From Candidatus Caenarcanales bacterium (GTDB lineage Bacteria > Cyanobacteriota > Vampirovibrionia > 2-02-FULL-35-15), in the NCBI GenBank assembly GCA_020050435.1, contig JAGVKQ010000023.1:62001-126000 (forward strand): a DNA stretch of 64,000 bases. The letters are read 5' to 3'. Under the pieces are notes generated by a model. It worked only from the letters and a program-made list of their open reading frames with translations, was not told the origin of the DNA and ran no database searches. This document shows, piece after piece, positions 1 to 8,766 of the stretch (its first letter is position 1; every line of letters begins with the position of its first letter). The position numbers and the translations under genes were made by a program.

Positions 1-2249
1 TCAAGATTACTTACAAAACCACATCTAACAAAGATTCCTTCAAAAAGATCATGACTTAGTAGTGCATTCTCTGGTGTTCGCCCTTTTAATGCTGCTTCAA
101 AAACATCTACATCATAAATTCCTTTTCCTGCATAAGTAGCTTCTTCAAATAAATCCTGATAGATATCAGACACAGCAAAAGTATAAGGATCAATTCCACA
201 GGGACCAGAAAATAATCTTTGGAAAATAGAGCTATTTGATCTAGACGGAAGAGAAGACATAATTCTTGGTTGTAATATTCCATATCCGTCAACAACACGA
301 GAAGAGCCTGAATCAAAACGAGGTCTATTTAATGGATGAGCCATTGTGCCAACTAAATGATTTACCATGCCTATAGGCATTCTAGTGTCTGCATCAAGAG
401 TGATTACATATTTAATATTTTGTGGGATGGCAAGCTCTTCTTCATTATTTAAGAAAATATGAGTAGTGTTTGTAGCCCCACGCAAAAGACAATTAAACTC
501 ATGAAGTTTTCCCCTCTTACGCTCCCATCCCATCCATTTCTTTTCACTTGGATTCCAATTACGTTCTCTATGGAAAAGAAAAAAACGTTTTTTTCCATTC
601 TGCAAATGACCATACCGAAAATTTAATTTTTCAATTCCTTGAGCTGCCACATCAAGTAATTCAGAATCTTCAGGACAATTTTGTTTATCTGAATCTTTCC
701 AGTCTGAAAGTAGGGCAAAATGTACAACCCCATCTGGATTTGAAAGATAATGGACTTCAAGCTGATCTAAGTGCTCTTCAACAGTTGCTTTATTAATTAG
801 AAGAATAGGAACGACTACAAAGGTACTCAACGAATCAGGGACACCATTTGATAATTTAATTCTTGGCAAATAACGCGGTCCAACAATAATAACTACAAAC
901 CTATTTAAGAAGGCAACAACAATATCAGATGCAGGGAAAAATGCAGATATTGAAAGAAGGATAAGCCCCCAGAGAGTGACATTAGACTGCCAACTTACAA
1001 AAACAGGAACAGCCAATAAAGCAAAAGTAAGAACTAGGATAGTGCTAATATAACCAATCTTTGCATGTGAAATATAAAAATCTAGAAATCTTCGCCTAAA
1101 GGTTGGAGTGAAATTTATTTCATCTTCTAATATCCGTCGACCTGAAGAAATGAGATAATAACCTGGATCAGCTTTTTTTTCATTAAAAGATTTATCCGTT
1201 AATTGTGAAGTAGTTTTATATTTTTCCGTTTTTGAAATTACAAGTTTTGCTATATCTAATTCTGTATAATTTGAACCTTTTGCAAGTTCTTCAATAGTAT
1301 GGCGATAATAATCCTGAGTAGTAAAGTCAACAGTAGCAAAAACAGGATTAGATCTTAGTATAGAGTCAACCAAACTAACTGAATCAAAGAAAGCACGCCA
1401 GTCAAAAGCAGAGATTAATCTCATACTAGTAATAATATTTCTAACTGTTACATTAGCTGCTGACTGATTATTATGTTCAAGTGCAACAATTTCATCTGAA
1501 GTCACACCCATTCCTAAAAGCTTTTCATTTAGCCAGGATAAAGCAGGTGTTACAGAAGGATCTTGATATCGCAAACGTTGAATAAGTTGTACTAAAAAAG
1601 GTTTTCTTAATTGTTTTGATCCAAGACTATGCAAAAAAGCTTCAGCAACCTTAGGATCACCGCCATCTAATCCTAATAATTCATCGGCTATTTTATCTGC
1701 AGCCTTACGTGCCTGCAAAGAACTCACAATGCCAGCACTTAAATGTCTTAAATTTTCAATTAATATCACACGAAGGGTAATTGCTATTGCCCAAAGTTCA
1801 CCAATAGTTAGAGGCTGAATATTTTGATAAGAACGAACAAACTGGGTTAGTAACTCAGGGTCAAAACGACTATCAGTATGAGCAACAAAAGCCCACGATA
1901 AACCATATACACGCGGATAGCCTTTTAAATAACCTTCAGCAAGTTTTGGCAGTTCTCTATAAAACCCTATGGGAAGGTGCTCACTTATATCTCTTAATTG
2001 TCCTTCTATTATATGAAAATTATCAATCAGCCACTCAGCAGCAGATGTAATAGCTTGTTTTTGACTTACTGCTTCACCTATAACCTGATAACAATCAGAG
2101 AGAATTTTCTTATTATCCTTCAGTCTTCTAGAAAGGTTATATCCTTCTCTGGGATCATTCGTAACTTCCTGAGCTGTTGCCAGGCTTTCAGCATGCTGCT
2201 TTAACCTTTCAACACTAAAGATTTCTGAACGTATAGGCTCTTCAGCCAA
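1..2249 (-). CDS. ndvB: Cyclic beta-1,2-glucan synthase, N-terminal part (partial)
   Basis: This frame is open on the minus strand from about 2290 to the left edge, so only roughly the first 750 residues of a protein that is usually 2,700-2,900 aa are present. Landmarks of the NdvB/ChvB family (GT84) appear in order: an N-terminal block reading SVERLKQHAESLA, hydrophobic helices encoded around 880-1090, then VGPRYLPRIKL, LLSDWKDS, MGWERKRGKLHE, the glycosyltransferase DxD motif in ITLDADTRMP (about 388-415), MAHPLNRPRFD and SHDLFEGIF. The enzyme polymerises UDP-glucose into cyclic beta-1,2-glucan at the inner membrane. No in-frame ATG lies between the upstream TGA and the conserved region. 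TTG at 2249 is the only usual start, and no ribosome binding site is evident there, so the start is uncertain. Confidence 0.85.
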   Translation of the reverse strand, partial: MAEEPIRSEIFSVERLKQHAESLATAQEVTNDPREGYNLSRRLKDNKKILSDCYQVIGEAVSQKQAITSAAEWLIDNFHIIEGQLRDISEHLPIGFYRELPKLAEGYLKGYPRVYGLSWAFVAHTDSRFDPELLTQFVRSYQNIQPLTIGELWAIAITLRVILIENLRHLSAGIVSSLQARKAADKIADELLGLDGGDPKVAEAFLHSLGSKQLRKPFLVQLIQRLRYQDPSVTPALSWLNEKLLGMGVTSDEIVALEHNNQSAANVTVRNIITSMRLISAFDWRAFFDSVSLVDSILRSNPVFATVDFTTQDYYRHTIEELAKGSNYTELDIAKLVISKTEKYKTTSQLTDKSFNEKKADPGYYLISSGRRILEDEINFTPTFRRRFLDFYISHAKIGYISTILVLTFALLAVPVFVSWQSNVTLWGLILLSISAFFPASDIVVAFLNRFVVIIVGPRYLPRIKLSNGVPDSLSTFVVVPILLINKATVEEHLDQLEVHYLSNPDGVVHFALLSDWKDSDKQNCPEDSELLDVAAQGIEKLNFRYGHLQNGKKRFFLFHRERNWNPSEKKWMGWERKRGKLHEFNCLLRGATNTTHIFLNNEEELAIPQNIKYVITLDADTRMPIGMVNHLVGTMAHPLNRPRFDSGSSRVVDGYGILQPRIMSSLPSRSNSSIFQRLFSGPCGIDPYTFAVSDIYQDLFEEATYAGKGIYDVDVFEAALKGRTPENALLSHDLFEGIFVRCGFVSNL

Positions 2250-2454
2250 ATCATCAGAAATAATATATTCATATTTAAAATGATTAGAATATTTAATATA
2301 TGCTCACTATCTATTGTTTAACTTCTTACTGCTCTATTATACCTTTATAATAAATACATTTTTCTACAGCTTGCCATGATGATAAGAAATAATAAATTGC
2401 ACAATTAAATACACATTGAGTAAAAGAAAATTTATATTTTAATTTAAGTCTTAT

Positions 2455-2487
2455 AAAAAAATAAGGGCATAAAAATTATGCCCTTAT
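2455..2487 (-). terminator. Intrinsic terminator of the RRM gene
   Basis: A perfect 12-bp stem (ATAAGGGCATAA / TTATGCCCTTAT, 3-nt loop, 2461-2487) is followed on the minus strand by six T residues (2455-2460). It sits about 40 bp past the RRM stop codon, a classical rho-independent terminator. Confidence 0.85.
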
Positions 2488-2527
2488 CAATAATTATATT
2501 ATTTTTGACTACAGTAAAAAAATAGAA

Positions 2528-2839
2528 TTAATATCTATTTCTTCCACCGCCACCGCCGCCGCCTCTAAATCCGCCGCCACTTCTATCATCAGTCTTTTCT
2601 TTAGCAACGCTAGCATTGATAGCTCTGCCTTTAACTTCAGATCCGTTTAAAGCTTCAATAGCTGCTTCAACACTGCTTTCAGAATTCATTTCAACGAAAC
2701 CAAACCCTCTTGAACGGTTTGTATCTCTATCAAGAATAACTTTAGCTGAAACAACTTCACCATATTGCTTGAAAAGGTCTTCAAGATCAAAATCTGTAAC
2801 TTGAAACGATAAATTACCAACAAATATTTTTTTAGACAT
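2528..2839 (-). CDS. Glycine-rich RRM RNA-binding protein
   Basis: This 103-aa protein has a single RNA recognition motif followed by a glycine/arginine tail. RNP2 (KIFVGNL, residues 4-10) and RNP1 (RGFGFVE, 44-50) are intact, including the aromatic residues that stack on RNA. The last 16 residues are nearly all G with R, F and Y. This matches the cyanobacterial Rbp family, often linked to cold response and mRNA localisation. AGAGGA lies 8 nt before the ATG. It is monocistronic, ends in a strong terminator, and has a leader of up to about 150 nt with a short 5-bp hairpin (2950-2970) that could be regulatory. Confidence 0.93.
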   Translation of the reverse strand: MSKKIFVGNLSFQVTDFDLEDLFKQYGEVVSAKVILDRDTNRSRGFGFVEMNSESSVEAAIEALNGSEVKGRAINASVAKEKTDDRSGGGFRGGGGGGGRNRY

Positions 2840-3054
2840 TATTTTCCTCTTTTATTTAGGTACTGAGAACTTCAAAAGAGGATAAATAAAATTTGATTTA
2901 AACATTAACTTAACTCTCTTATCAAGATCACAAACACCCATTTTCCATACTAGCCTGACGATCAAGCTAGGAGTTAATATACCACAAAAAATGCAAAAAT
3001 AGGTATGTCACTATATTTTTTACAAATAAATTTGTATAGAGGATTATTAAAAAC

Positions 3055-3210
3055 ATAATTTAATCGCTCTAACTGAGCCTGAACCTCTTTATTTTCAAGG
3101 TATTCATCAAAAATCATTTTTCTATCTACCACTCCATGCGGAGTAAATTCAATAATTTTATTTGATACGGATTGAACTAGATTATGATCATGAGACTTTA
3201 TAAGAACTAC
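3055..3210 (-). pseudogene. C-terminal fragment of a duplicated ABC-F gene
   Basis: Translated on the minus strand this stretch reads VVLIKSHDHNLVQSVSNK and continues through FTPHGVVDRKM and DEYLENKEVQAQLERL. It matches the last ~51 residues of the ABC-F protein at 5040-6659 with only about six differences. Homology begins at the base next to the stop codon of the hydrolase at 3211, and the native stop is lost: the frame runs on with unrelated codons to a TAA at 2974. No start codon or ATPase domain is present. It is the tail of a former second ABC-F copy. Confidence 0.88.
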
Positions 3211-4011
3211 TCAAATTGTTGAAATAAACTCACCCACTACTTGATTAAATCGTTCACTCTCTTCTAAAAATGGACAATGCCCACTTTTCTCAAATATAAC
3301 CAATTTTGACTCTGCAATAGATTCTTGCAAATGCTTAGCTGCGCCCAGAGATATAAGTTTCTCATCGCGACCAAAACAAAGTAGTGTAGGAATAGAAATT
3401 TTTGTCAAGACTGGTCTATAGTCACGAACAGATTGATCAAAAAAGACAGCACTAGCTATAGATTCTGGCATTAATATCATTTCATCATACATCCATTCAG
3501 TATCAGAAGTAGATGGTTTAGAAAAAAACATAGAAGGAATAAAGTTTTGAACTAATGTCTTCCTGTCAGTTTGCAAAGATGACATCATTCCACAGAGAGT
3601 AGAAAAATCAAGCACACCTTCTGGAAAATCTGGATATTTAAAATCAGATGCAGCTTCATCTACAATTACCGTAGCGCAAATATTTTCAGCACCAAACTGG
3701 TCTAAATAATCCCAAATTACAAATGCTCCCATGGACCAGCCAACAAGAACAACATCTTTTAGTTTTAGAGACGTAATTAAATTACGTAAATCCTGAGCAT
3801 AAACAGGCATAGTATGTCCAGTTTGGACATGGGTAGATTTACCATGTCCACGAAAATCAAGAGCAATGGCCCTATGAGTACGAGAAAAATATGGTAATTG
3901 GTTAGCAAAAAAACGACTGCTCATCCAGACCCCATGCAAGAAGATAATAGGTGAGCCTGTCCCCATTTCATCATAATGGAGGGTAGCACTAGGAATACTG
4001 AGATGAGGCAT
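3211..4011 (-). CDS. Alpha/beta-fold hydrolase
   Basis: The 266-aa product has the alpha/beta-hydrolase catalytic signature. The oxyanion segment is FLHGVW (24-29), the nucleophile is Ser93 in GWSMG, the acid is probably Asp216 in GRDE, and the base is His245 in SGHCPF. No signal peptide is seen, so it is cytoplasmic. The closest general class is the esterase/lactonase/haloperoxidase-like group; the substrate cannot be read from sequence. The 3' end abuts a fragment of an ABC-F gene, so this gene sits at a rearrangement junction. It is divergent from the cpaB-like gene, with a promoter region in 4012-4111. Confidence 0.85.
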   Translation of the reverse strand: MPHLSIPSATLHYDEMGTGSPIIFLHGVWMSSRFFANQLPYFSRTHRAIALDFRGHGKSTHVQTGHTMPVYAQDLRNLITSLKLKDVVLVGWSMGAFVIWDYLDQFGAENICATVIVDEAASDFKYPDFPEGVLDFSTLCGMMSSLQTDRKTLVQNFIPSMFFSKPSTSDTEWMYDEMILMPESIASAVFFDQSVRDYRPVLTKISIPTLLCFGRDEKLISLGAAKHLQESIAESKLVIFEKSGHCPFLEESERFNQVVGEFISTI

Positions 4012-4138
4012 AGTTTTTTTAGTATATCAAATGAAAAATATTATATAAGGAAAAAATTAAATATTATCTTGTCATCTGTTTTATTTAAGCCTAGTTTGCA
4101 TTCTCTCCTAGGTGGTAGATAAACATTATGGTAAGAAT

Positions 4139-5023
4139 ATGGAATTAGATAATGATACATTTGGGGACCCTCTCCCTACTATAAAAAAATCACCAAGGTT
4201 TAATCCTTTCTTTGGAATGGTTGCCATATCATTAGTTCTTGGATTAGCATCTGCTTTTGGAATCTGGGGATATTTAAGCAAGATTCAGAAAAAAGCACAA
4301 GAAGTAGCTCTTACTCGTAATGTGATTATTGCAGCTAAAGAAATAATGTCAGGCGCAAAAGTAACAGCAGAAGATTTAACCGTAAAAGCTCTTCCATTAA
4401 AAGAAGTACCAAATAATACTTCACCTAAAGCAGAAAGTTTTATTGGAAGAATACCCAAGACTACTATAGCTGCTGATGAAGTAATTTCTTTTGACAAACT
4501 ATTAGAAGAAAATTCACCAGGCGGCATTACATCTTTAATTCAAAAGGATCAAAGAGCAATTACTATTCGCGTAAACGATATTACTGGAGTTGGAGGTTTT
4601 ATTAACCCAGGAGACAGAGTAGATCTTTTATCTGTTGTAGATATTGGAAAAGGAGAATTGGTATCTAAAGCAATTTTACAAAATGTTCTTGTTATTGCTA
4701 TAGGAGAACTATTATTAGACCCCAATTCAAGAACAACTGTAGCTGCTCCAAAAGGAATAAATCAAGTAACATTTGCTTTAAATCTAAACGACTCGGAAAA
4801 ACTTAATCTTGCAGCAGCAAAAGGAGAAATTCGATTAGTATTAAAATCATTTAAAAACAAAGAAAAAGAAGACGACTTTGGTGCCCTAGCAAGTGATTTA
4901 TATGAAACTCCTGAAACTAAGACAAAGGTAGAAAACCCTAAAATTTATACTGCACCACCAGTTATAAAAAGAAAATCTGTAGAGATTATATTAGGAACAC
5001 AGAGAACAGCAGTTTATTTATAG
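4139..5023 (+). CDS. cpaB: Flp pilus assembly protein CpaB/RcpC-like
   Basis: The product has a short cytoplasmic N-terminus, one membrane helix (about residues 23-45), an SAF domain (VIIAAKEIMSGAKVTAEDL) and a RcpC/CpaB domain with AITIRVNDITGVGGFINPGDRVDLL, the family hallmark. CpaB is a periplasmic part of the Flp/Tad pilus machine. A GTG at 4112 would add nine residues; the ATG at 4139 is preferred but neither has a strong ribosome binding site. No other tad/cpa genes are in the window, so it is an orphan here. Ends face to face with the ABC-F gene, 16 bp apart. Confidence 0.85.
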   Translation: MELDNDTFGDPLPTIKKSPRFNPFFGMVAISLVLGLASAFGIWGYLSKIQKKAQEVALTRNVIIAAKEIMSGAKVTAEDLTVKALPLKEVPNNTSPKAESFIGRIPKTTIAADEVISFDKLLEENSPGGITSLIQKDQRAITIRVNDITGVGGFINPGDRVDLLSVVDIGKGELVSKAILQNVLVIAIGELLLDPNSRTTVAAPKGINQVTFALNLNDSEKLNLAAAKGEIRLVLKSFKNKEKEDDFGALASDLYETPETKTKVENPKIYTAPPVIKRKSVEIILGTQRTAVYL

Positions 5024-5039
5024 TATTTATATCTTTTAA

Positions 5040-6659
5040 TTATTTCATGCGTTGTAACTGAGCCTGAACATCTTTATTTTCAAGGTATTCATCAAAAGTC
5101 ATTTTTCTATCTACAACTCCATGTGGAGTAAATTCAATAATTCTATTTGAAACTGACTGTACTAAATTGTGATCATGAGAGTTTATAAGAACGACTCCCT
5201 TAAACTTTTCCAAGGCTGTATTCACAGCAACGATAGATTCTAAATCCAGATGATCAGTAGGACCATCAAGCATGACAACATTTGCTTTCGTAATCATCAT
5301 CTTAGAATACATAAGACGCATCTTCTCACCACCAGAGAGGACCTTCACCTTCTTTAAAGCATCTTCACCTGCAAATAACATACGCCCTAATAAACCACGA
5401 ACCTCTTCTAACGAAAGATCCTTTGAGAATTGCTGCAACCATCCAACAGCATCATAATTACACTCATCAAAGAAACTGCTATTGTCTTTAGGTAAATAAC
5501 TCATACTTGTAGTTTGCCCCCAAGCAAAAGTACCACTATCTGGTTTTGTAGTACCAGATAAAATGTCTAACAATGCAGTCTTAGCAAAATCATATTCACC
5601 AACAAAAGCAACTTTATCGCCAGGGTTAATTTCTAAATCAAACTTATTTATTACCTTTTCACCATTAATCGTTTTTGACAAACCTTTAACAGTTAAAACT
5701 TCATTCCCAATTTCTCTTTCACAATCAAAACTTATATAGGGATAACGTCTTGAAGAAGGTTTTATATCATCTAATGTGATTTTCTCAATTTGCTTTTTAC
5801 GAGAAGTTGCTTGCTTTGATTTTGAAGCATTTGCACTAAAACGTCTAACAAAGTCTTCCAACTCTTTTATTTGTTCTTCTTTTTTCTGGTTTGATTCAGA
5901 CAATAATCTTCTAGCCAATTCACTAGTTTCTTTCCAAAATTCATAATTTCCCGTAAATAGAGTAATTTGCTCATAATCAATATCAGCTATATGAGTACAA
6001 ACTTTATTTATAAAATGTCTATCATGCGAGACAACTATAACAGTAGATTTATAATTTAATAAAAAATCTTCTAACCAAGAAATAGTTTTTGTGTCGAGAT
6101 GGTTAGTAGGTTCATCTAATAACAATATTTCAGGGGTTCCAAAAAGTGCTTGAGCTAATAGTACTTTAACCTTCTCACTATCTAAAAGATCTTTCATCTT
6201 TTTTTCATGTAAATCATTAGCAATACCAAGCTCATTTAATAAAATAGCAGCTTCAGATTCAGCGCTCCAGCCATTAAATGCAGCAAACTCAGATTCTAAC
6301 TTTCCAATTAAAATGCCATCTTGATCAGTAAAGGTATCAGGATCCTTTGCATAAAGAACTTCTCTGGCTTCCATAACTTTATACAGCTCTTGATGTCCCA
6401 TAAAAACAGTTTTAAGTACAGTAAATTCATCATATTCAAAATGATCTTGTTTTAAAACAGCAACTCTATCGTTTGGACCTTTACCAACTGAACCAGTAGA
6501 AGGTGAGATTTCACCTGAAAGAATTTTAAGAAAAGTAGATTTCCCTGAACCATTAGCGCCTATAATCCCATAGCAATTATCATCAGAGAACCTGATATTA
6601 ACGTTTTCAAATAATTTTCTTCCACCAAAAGATAAAGAGAGGTTATAAGTTTCTATCAT
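5040..6659 (-). CDS. ybiT: ABC-F ATPase, YbiT-like, with degenerate second half
   Basis: This 539-aa protein has two nucleotide-binding domains, a linker with FVRRFSANASKSKQATSRKK and no membrane domain, as in ABC-F translation factors. Linker and overall pattern resemble YbiT most. NBD1 keeps Walker A (GANGSGKST, 34-42) and Walker B with LLLDEPTNHLD, but its signature loop reads MKDLLDSEKV instead of LSGGE. NBD2 keeps LSGGEK (441-446), yet its Walker A is GEYDFAKTA (354-362) and Walker B reads MLDGPTDHLD, with Gly in place of the catalytic Glu; the switch reads NSHDH. One composite ATP site (NBD1 Walker plus NBD2 signature) could work while the other looks dead. The likely role is at the ribosomal E site. 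Confidence 0.9.
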   Translation of the reverse strand: MIETYNLSLSFGGRKLFENVNIRFSDDNCYGIIGANGSGKSTFLKILSGEISPSTGSVGKGPNDRVAVLKQDHFEYDEFTVLKTVFMGHQELYKVMEAREVLYAKDPDTFTDQDGILIGKLESEFAAFNGWSAESEAAILLNELGIANDLHEKKMKDLLDSEKVKVLLAQALFGTPEILLLDEPTNHLDTKTISWLEDFLLNYKSTVIVVSHDRHFINKVCTHIADIDYEQITLFTGNYEFWKETSELARRLLSESNQKKEEQIKELEDFVRRFSANASKSKQATSRKKQIEKITLDDIKPSSRRYPYISFDCEREIGNEVLTVKGLSKTINGEKVINKFDLEINPGDKVAFVGEYDFAKTALLDILSGTTKPDSGTFAWGQTTSMSYLPKDNSSFFDECNYDAVGWLQQFSKDLSLEEVRGLLGRMLFAGEDALKKVKVLSGGEKMRLMYSKMMITKANVVMLDGPTDHLDLESIVAVNTALEKFKGVVLINSHDHNLVQSVSNRIIEFTPHGVVDRKMTFDEYLENKDVQAQLQRMK

Positions 6660-6745
6660 TTAAAGTCCTTAGAAAAAATTAAGCGAGTGATGATTTTAGC
6701 ATAAATACATCTTACGAATCAGTAAATTATATTGATAATAATTAA

Positions 6746-7135
6746 TTAATCATTAATTATTTTTCCATCTGTATAGAACCAGATGGAGCTCTCTTTTACA
6801 AAGCTACTTATTTCATGAAGACTACCAATTTTAGAATCAATAGAATACTTTGCAACAAATTCAACAATACCTTTAGAATCAGCATCTCCACCTTTTTCTT
6901 TATTTAAGATCTGCAATCCAATCCAATTTATTTTTTGAGAATTTAGATTTAACGATTTGGGTCTTGTTGATTTATGCCAAGTTTCAAGTAAGTATTTTTC
7001 ATTTTTAAAAACAAATGCTGAGTAGCGAGATTTCATTAAAATTTCTGCGGTCTTAGCAAATCCTAATTTTTCATGAAAATATCCACAACAGTTTTTATAA
7101 GATTCATTACTGGCACATGGGCAAATCAAGTTCAT
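6746..7135 (-). CDS. ychJ: YchJ-family SEC-C motif protein
   Basis: The 129-aa product begins with a cysteine cluster (CPCASNESYKNCC) typical of SEC-C zinc motifs, followed by the YchJ/UPF0225 core: ILMKSRYSAFVFKNEKYLLETW with HKSTRP, and a C-terminal half with EFVAKY. The fold is NTF2/cystatin-like. The molecular role of YchJ proteins is not established; a metal-binding accessory role is usual speculation. Short for the family (about 150 aa) but the domain is complete. Divergent from the membrane protein at 7158. Confidence 0.85.
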   Translation of the reverse strand: MNLICPCASNESYKNCCGYFHEKLGFAKTAEILMKSRYSAFVFKNEKYLLETWHKSTRPKSLNLNSQKINWIGLQILNKEKGGDADSKGIVEFVAKYSIDSKIGSLHEISSFVKESSIWFYTDGKIIND

Positions 7136-7157
7136 AACTATAGATTATAATACTAAT

Positions 7158-7781
7158 ATGCAAACCATTAGTCCAACCTCATCCAGGTCTTTTTTTGGAA
7201 ACTTAATGCTTTTATTTTTTACAGCTTTATGGAATGGCTTTCTTGTATTTTTTATAACTTCACTAAGTCTAACAAAGACTCACTTTACTCTTTTTAAGGT
7301 CTTCTTTTTTCTTTTTACAATTCCATTTATTTTAGTGGGTCTCTTTCTTATATTAATTACAATAATGGCATTCATTCAGGATTCTACTTTCTTTTTTATC
7401 GGGAAAAGACCAAAACTAACAGTGGACTTAGATCTTATTAAGCCTGGTGACGAGATCAAAGTAACTTATTTTCAAACATTTAAAAAAAATCTTATTTTAG
7501 AGATGTACAATTTAGAGCTTAATGGAAGAAAGTTTATAAAAAAAAATGGTGCCATAACATCCAGAGATGAAAAAGAATTTTACAAAATAGAAGAAAGTAA
7601 CATTCAATGCTTTCAAGAACAAGAAATCATTAAACAATATGCCATTAAAATACCCACTAAAGAAGTCCTAAGTGAACTTATAGAAGGTAATTTAATAGAT
7701 ATAGAACTTAAAGTCAGATATAAAACCTCTGTTAGTAATATTACATTTACAGAAGATTTCAAGCTTAAAGTAGAAGTCTAA
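7158..7781 (+). CDS. Conserved membrane protein, unknown function
   Basis: The 207-aa product has two strongly hydrophobic helices in the first 75 residues and a soluble domain of about 130 residues rich in beta-prone segments (LTVDLDLIKPGDEIKVTYFQ). The order TM-TM-beta domain resembles small DUF3592-type membrane proteins, but I do not recognise a family. The 3' end is 2 bp from the convergent secreted protein gene at 7784. Confidence 0.7.
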   Translation: MQTISPTSSRSFFGNLMLLFFTALWNGFLVFFITSLSLTKTHFTLFKVFFFLFTIPFILVGLFLILITIMAFIQDSTFFFIGKRPKLTVDLDLIKPGDEIKVTYFQTFKKNLILEMYNLELNGRKFIKKNGAITSRDEKEFYKIEESNIQCFQEQEIIKQYAIKIPTKEVLSELIEGNLIDIELKVRYKTSVSNITFTEDFKLKVEV

Positions 7782-7783
7782 GA

Positions 7784-8662
7784 CTAAACGGTCCCCTCAT
7801 CTTCAGGAAAATCAGGGATGGTAAAGCCTGAAGATGTACCAAAACTGCCAGATGTGCCAAATCCAGGAGGAAAAGTAAATCCTGAAGAACTACCAAAATC
7901 AGGAATAGTAAAACCAGAAGAACTTCCATCAGGGAACCCCGAAGTACTAGAAGTAGTTCCTGATGTACTGCCAGAAGTACTAGTGTTACAAAGCATACTT
8001 GATCCACTAGAATTAGAACCTGTAAAGGAAAACTTAACTGGATATAAGCTTCCTGAAATTACAGTACTAGGAACAGATCTAACTTTACTGAAATCAAAGT
8101 CTTTTATACAATCATTTTTGGGATCAAGAGTAACAACACTCATCGTAATAGGCGCATTTTGAACCATTGCAGTAAAGCTAACATCTAAACAACCATCAGC
8201 TCTCTTATTCAGGATTTCAACACTTCCATCTACCATATAAGTACTTTCACTTTCAGAAGGTGAACCTTTGCTCACTGAAGTTATTTTTGTTTTTGATTTT
8301 TTACCACTTGACTCAGAGAATATAAGTAAAACTTTTGAGCTAGCACTAGCAAGAGAAAAACTATCTCCATGTTCAATAGTTAAAATATCTCCAGCTTTAA
8401 GATTATTGTATTCATCAGCAGTAAGATTAAAATTTAAACTTACAAATGCTGCTTTTCCACCCCTTTTAGCACTGGAAAATGAAAGAGAAGGAGTAGTCCC
8501 AGAACCAAGATCACAAGTAACAGAGGGATTAGAAGCAGAGCCCTTATCAGCTTTATATGCAACATTATCAATTTTTACACCACTAACACTGTTTGCAGCA
8601 TAAGTTATGCCAGCAAAACAAAGCAAAGAAAGTATTAGACTTAAAAGTAATGTATTTTTCAT
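7784..8662 (-). CDS. Secreted protein with Ser/Gly/Phe/Pro repeat tail
   Basis: The product (292 aa) opens with a signal peptide (cleavage after about residue 22, ITYA). A beta-rich domain of ~190 residues follows, with SVSGVKIDNVAYK and FNLTADEYNNLKAGD, reminiscent of cohesin-like adhesion domains but not confidently assignable. The last ~70 residues are low complexity and carry SSGFTIPDF or close variants several times (SGFTIPDFGS, SGFTFPPGFG, SGFTIPDFPE). It is likely extracellular or surface-associated. No sorting signal or anchor is visible at the C-terminus. Confidence 0.75.
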   Translation of the reverse strand: MKNTLLLSLILSLLCFAGITYAANSVSGVKIDNVAYKADKGSASNPSVTCDLGSGTTPSLSFSSAKRGGKAAFVSLNFNLTADEYNNLKAGDILTIEHGDSFSLASASSKVLLIFSESSGKKSKTKITSVSKGSPSESESTYMVDGSVEILNKRADGCLDVSFTAMVQNAPITMSVVTLDPKNDCIKDFDFSKVRSVPSTVISGSLYPVKFSFTGSNSSGSSMLCNTSTSGSTSGTTSSTSGFPDGSSSGFTIPDFGSSSGFTFPPGFGTSGSFGTSSGFTIPDFPEDEGTV

Positions 8663-8766
8663 TTTATTTCTCCCTAATAAATACTCTTAAATCTTTTCAT
8701 AAAAAGCAAGATTTAAAGCAAATAGTAAAGCAATGTAAAACTAGATAAAAACTAAATGTTTAAAAA

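Noticed and set aside
548-796. 82-aa plus-strand frame and other short frames in 1-2250
   Set aside because: They lie opposite the clearly coding NdvB frame.
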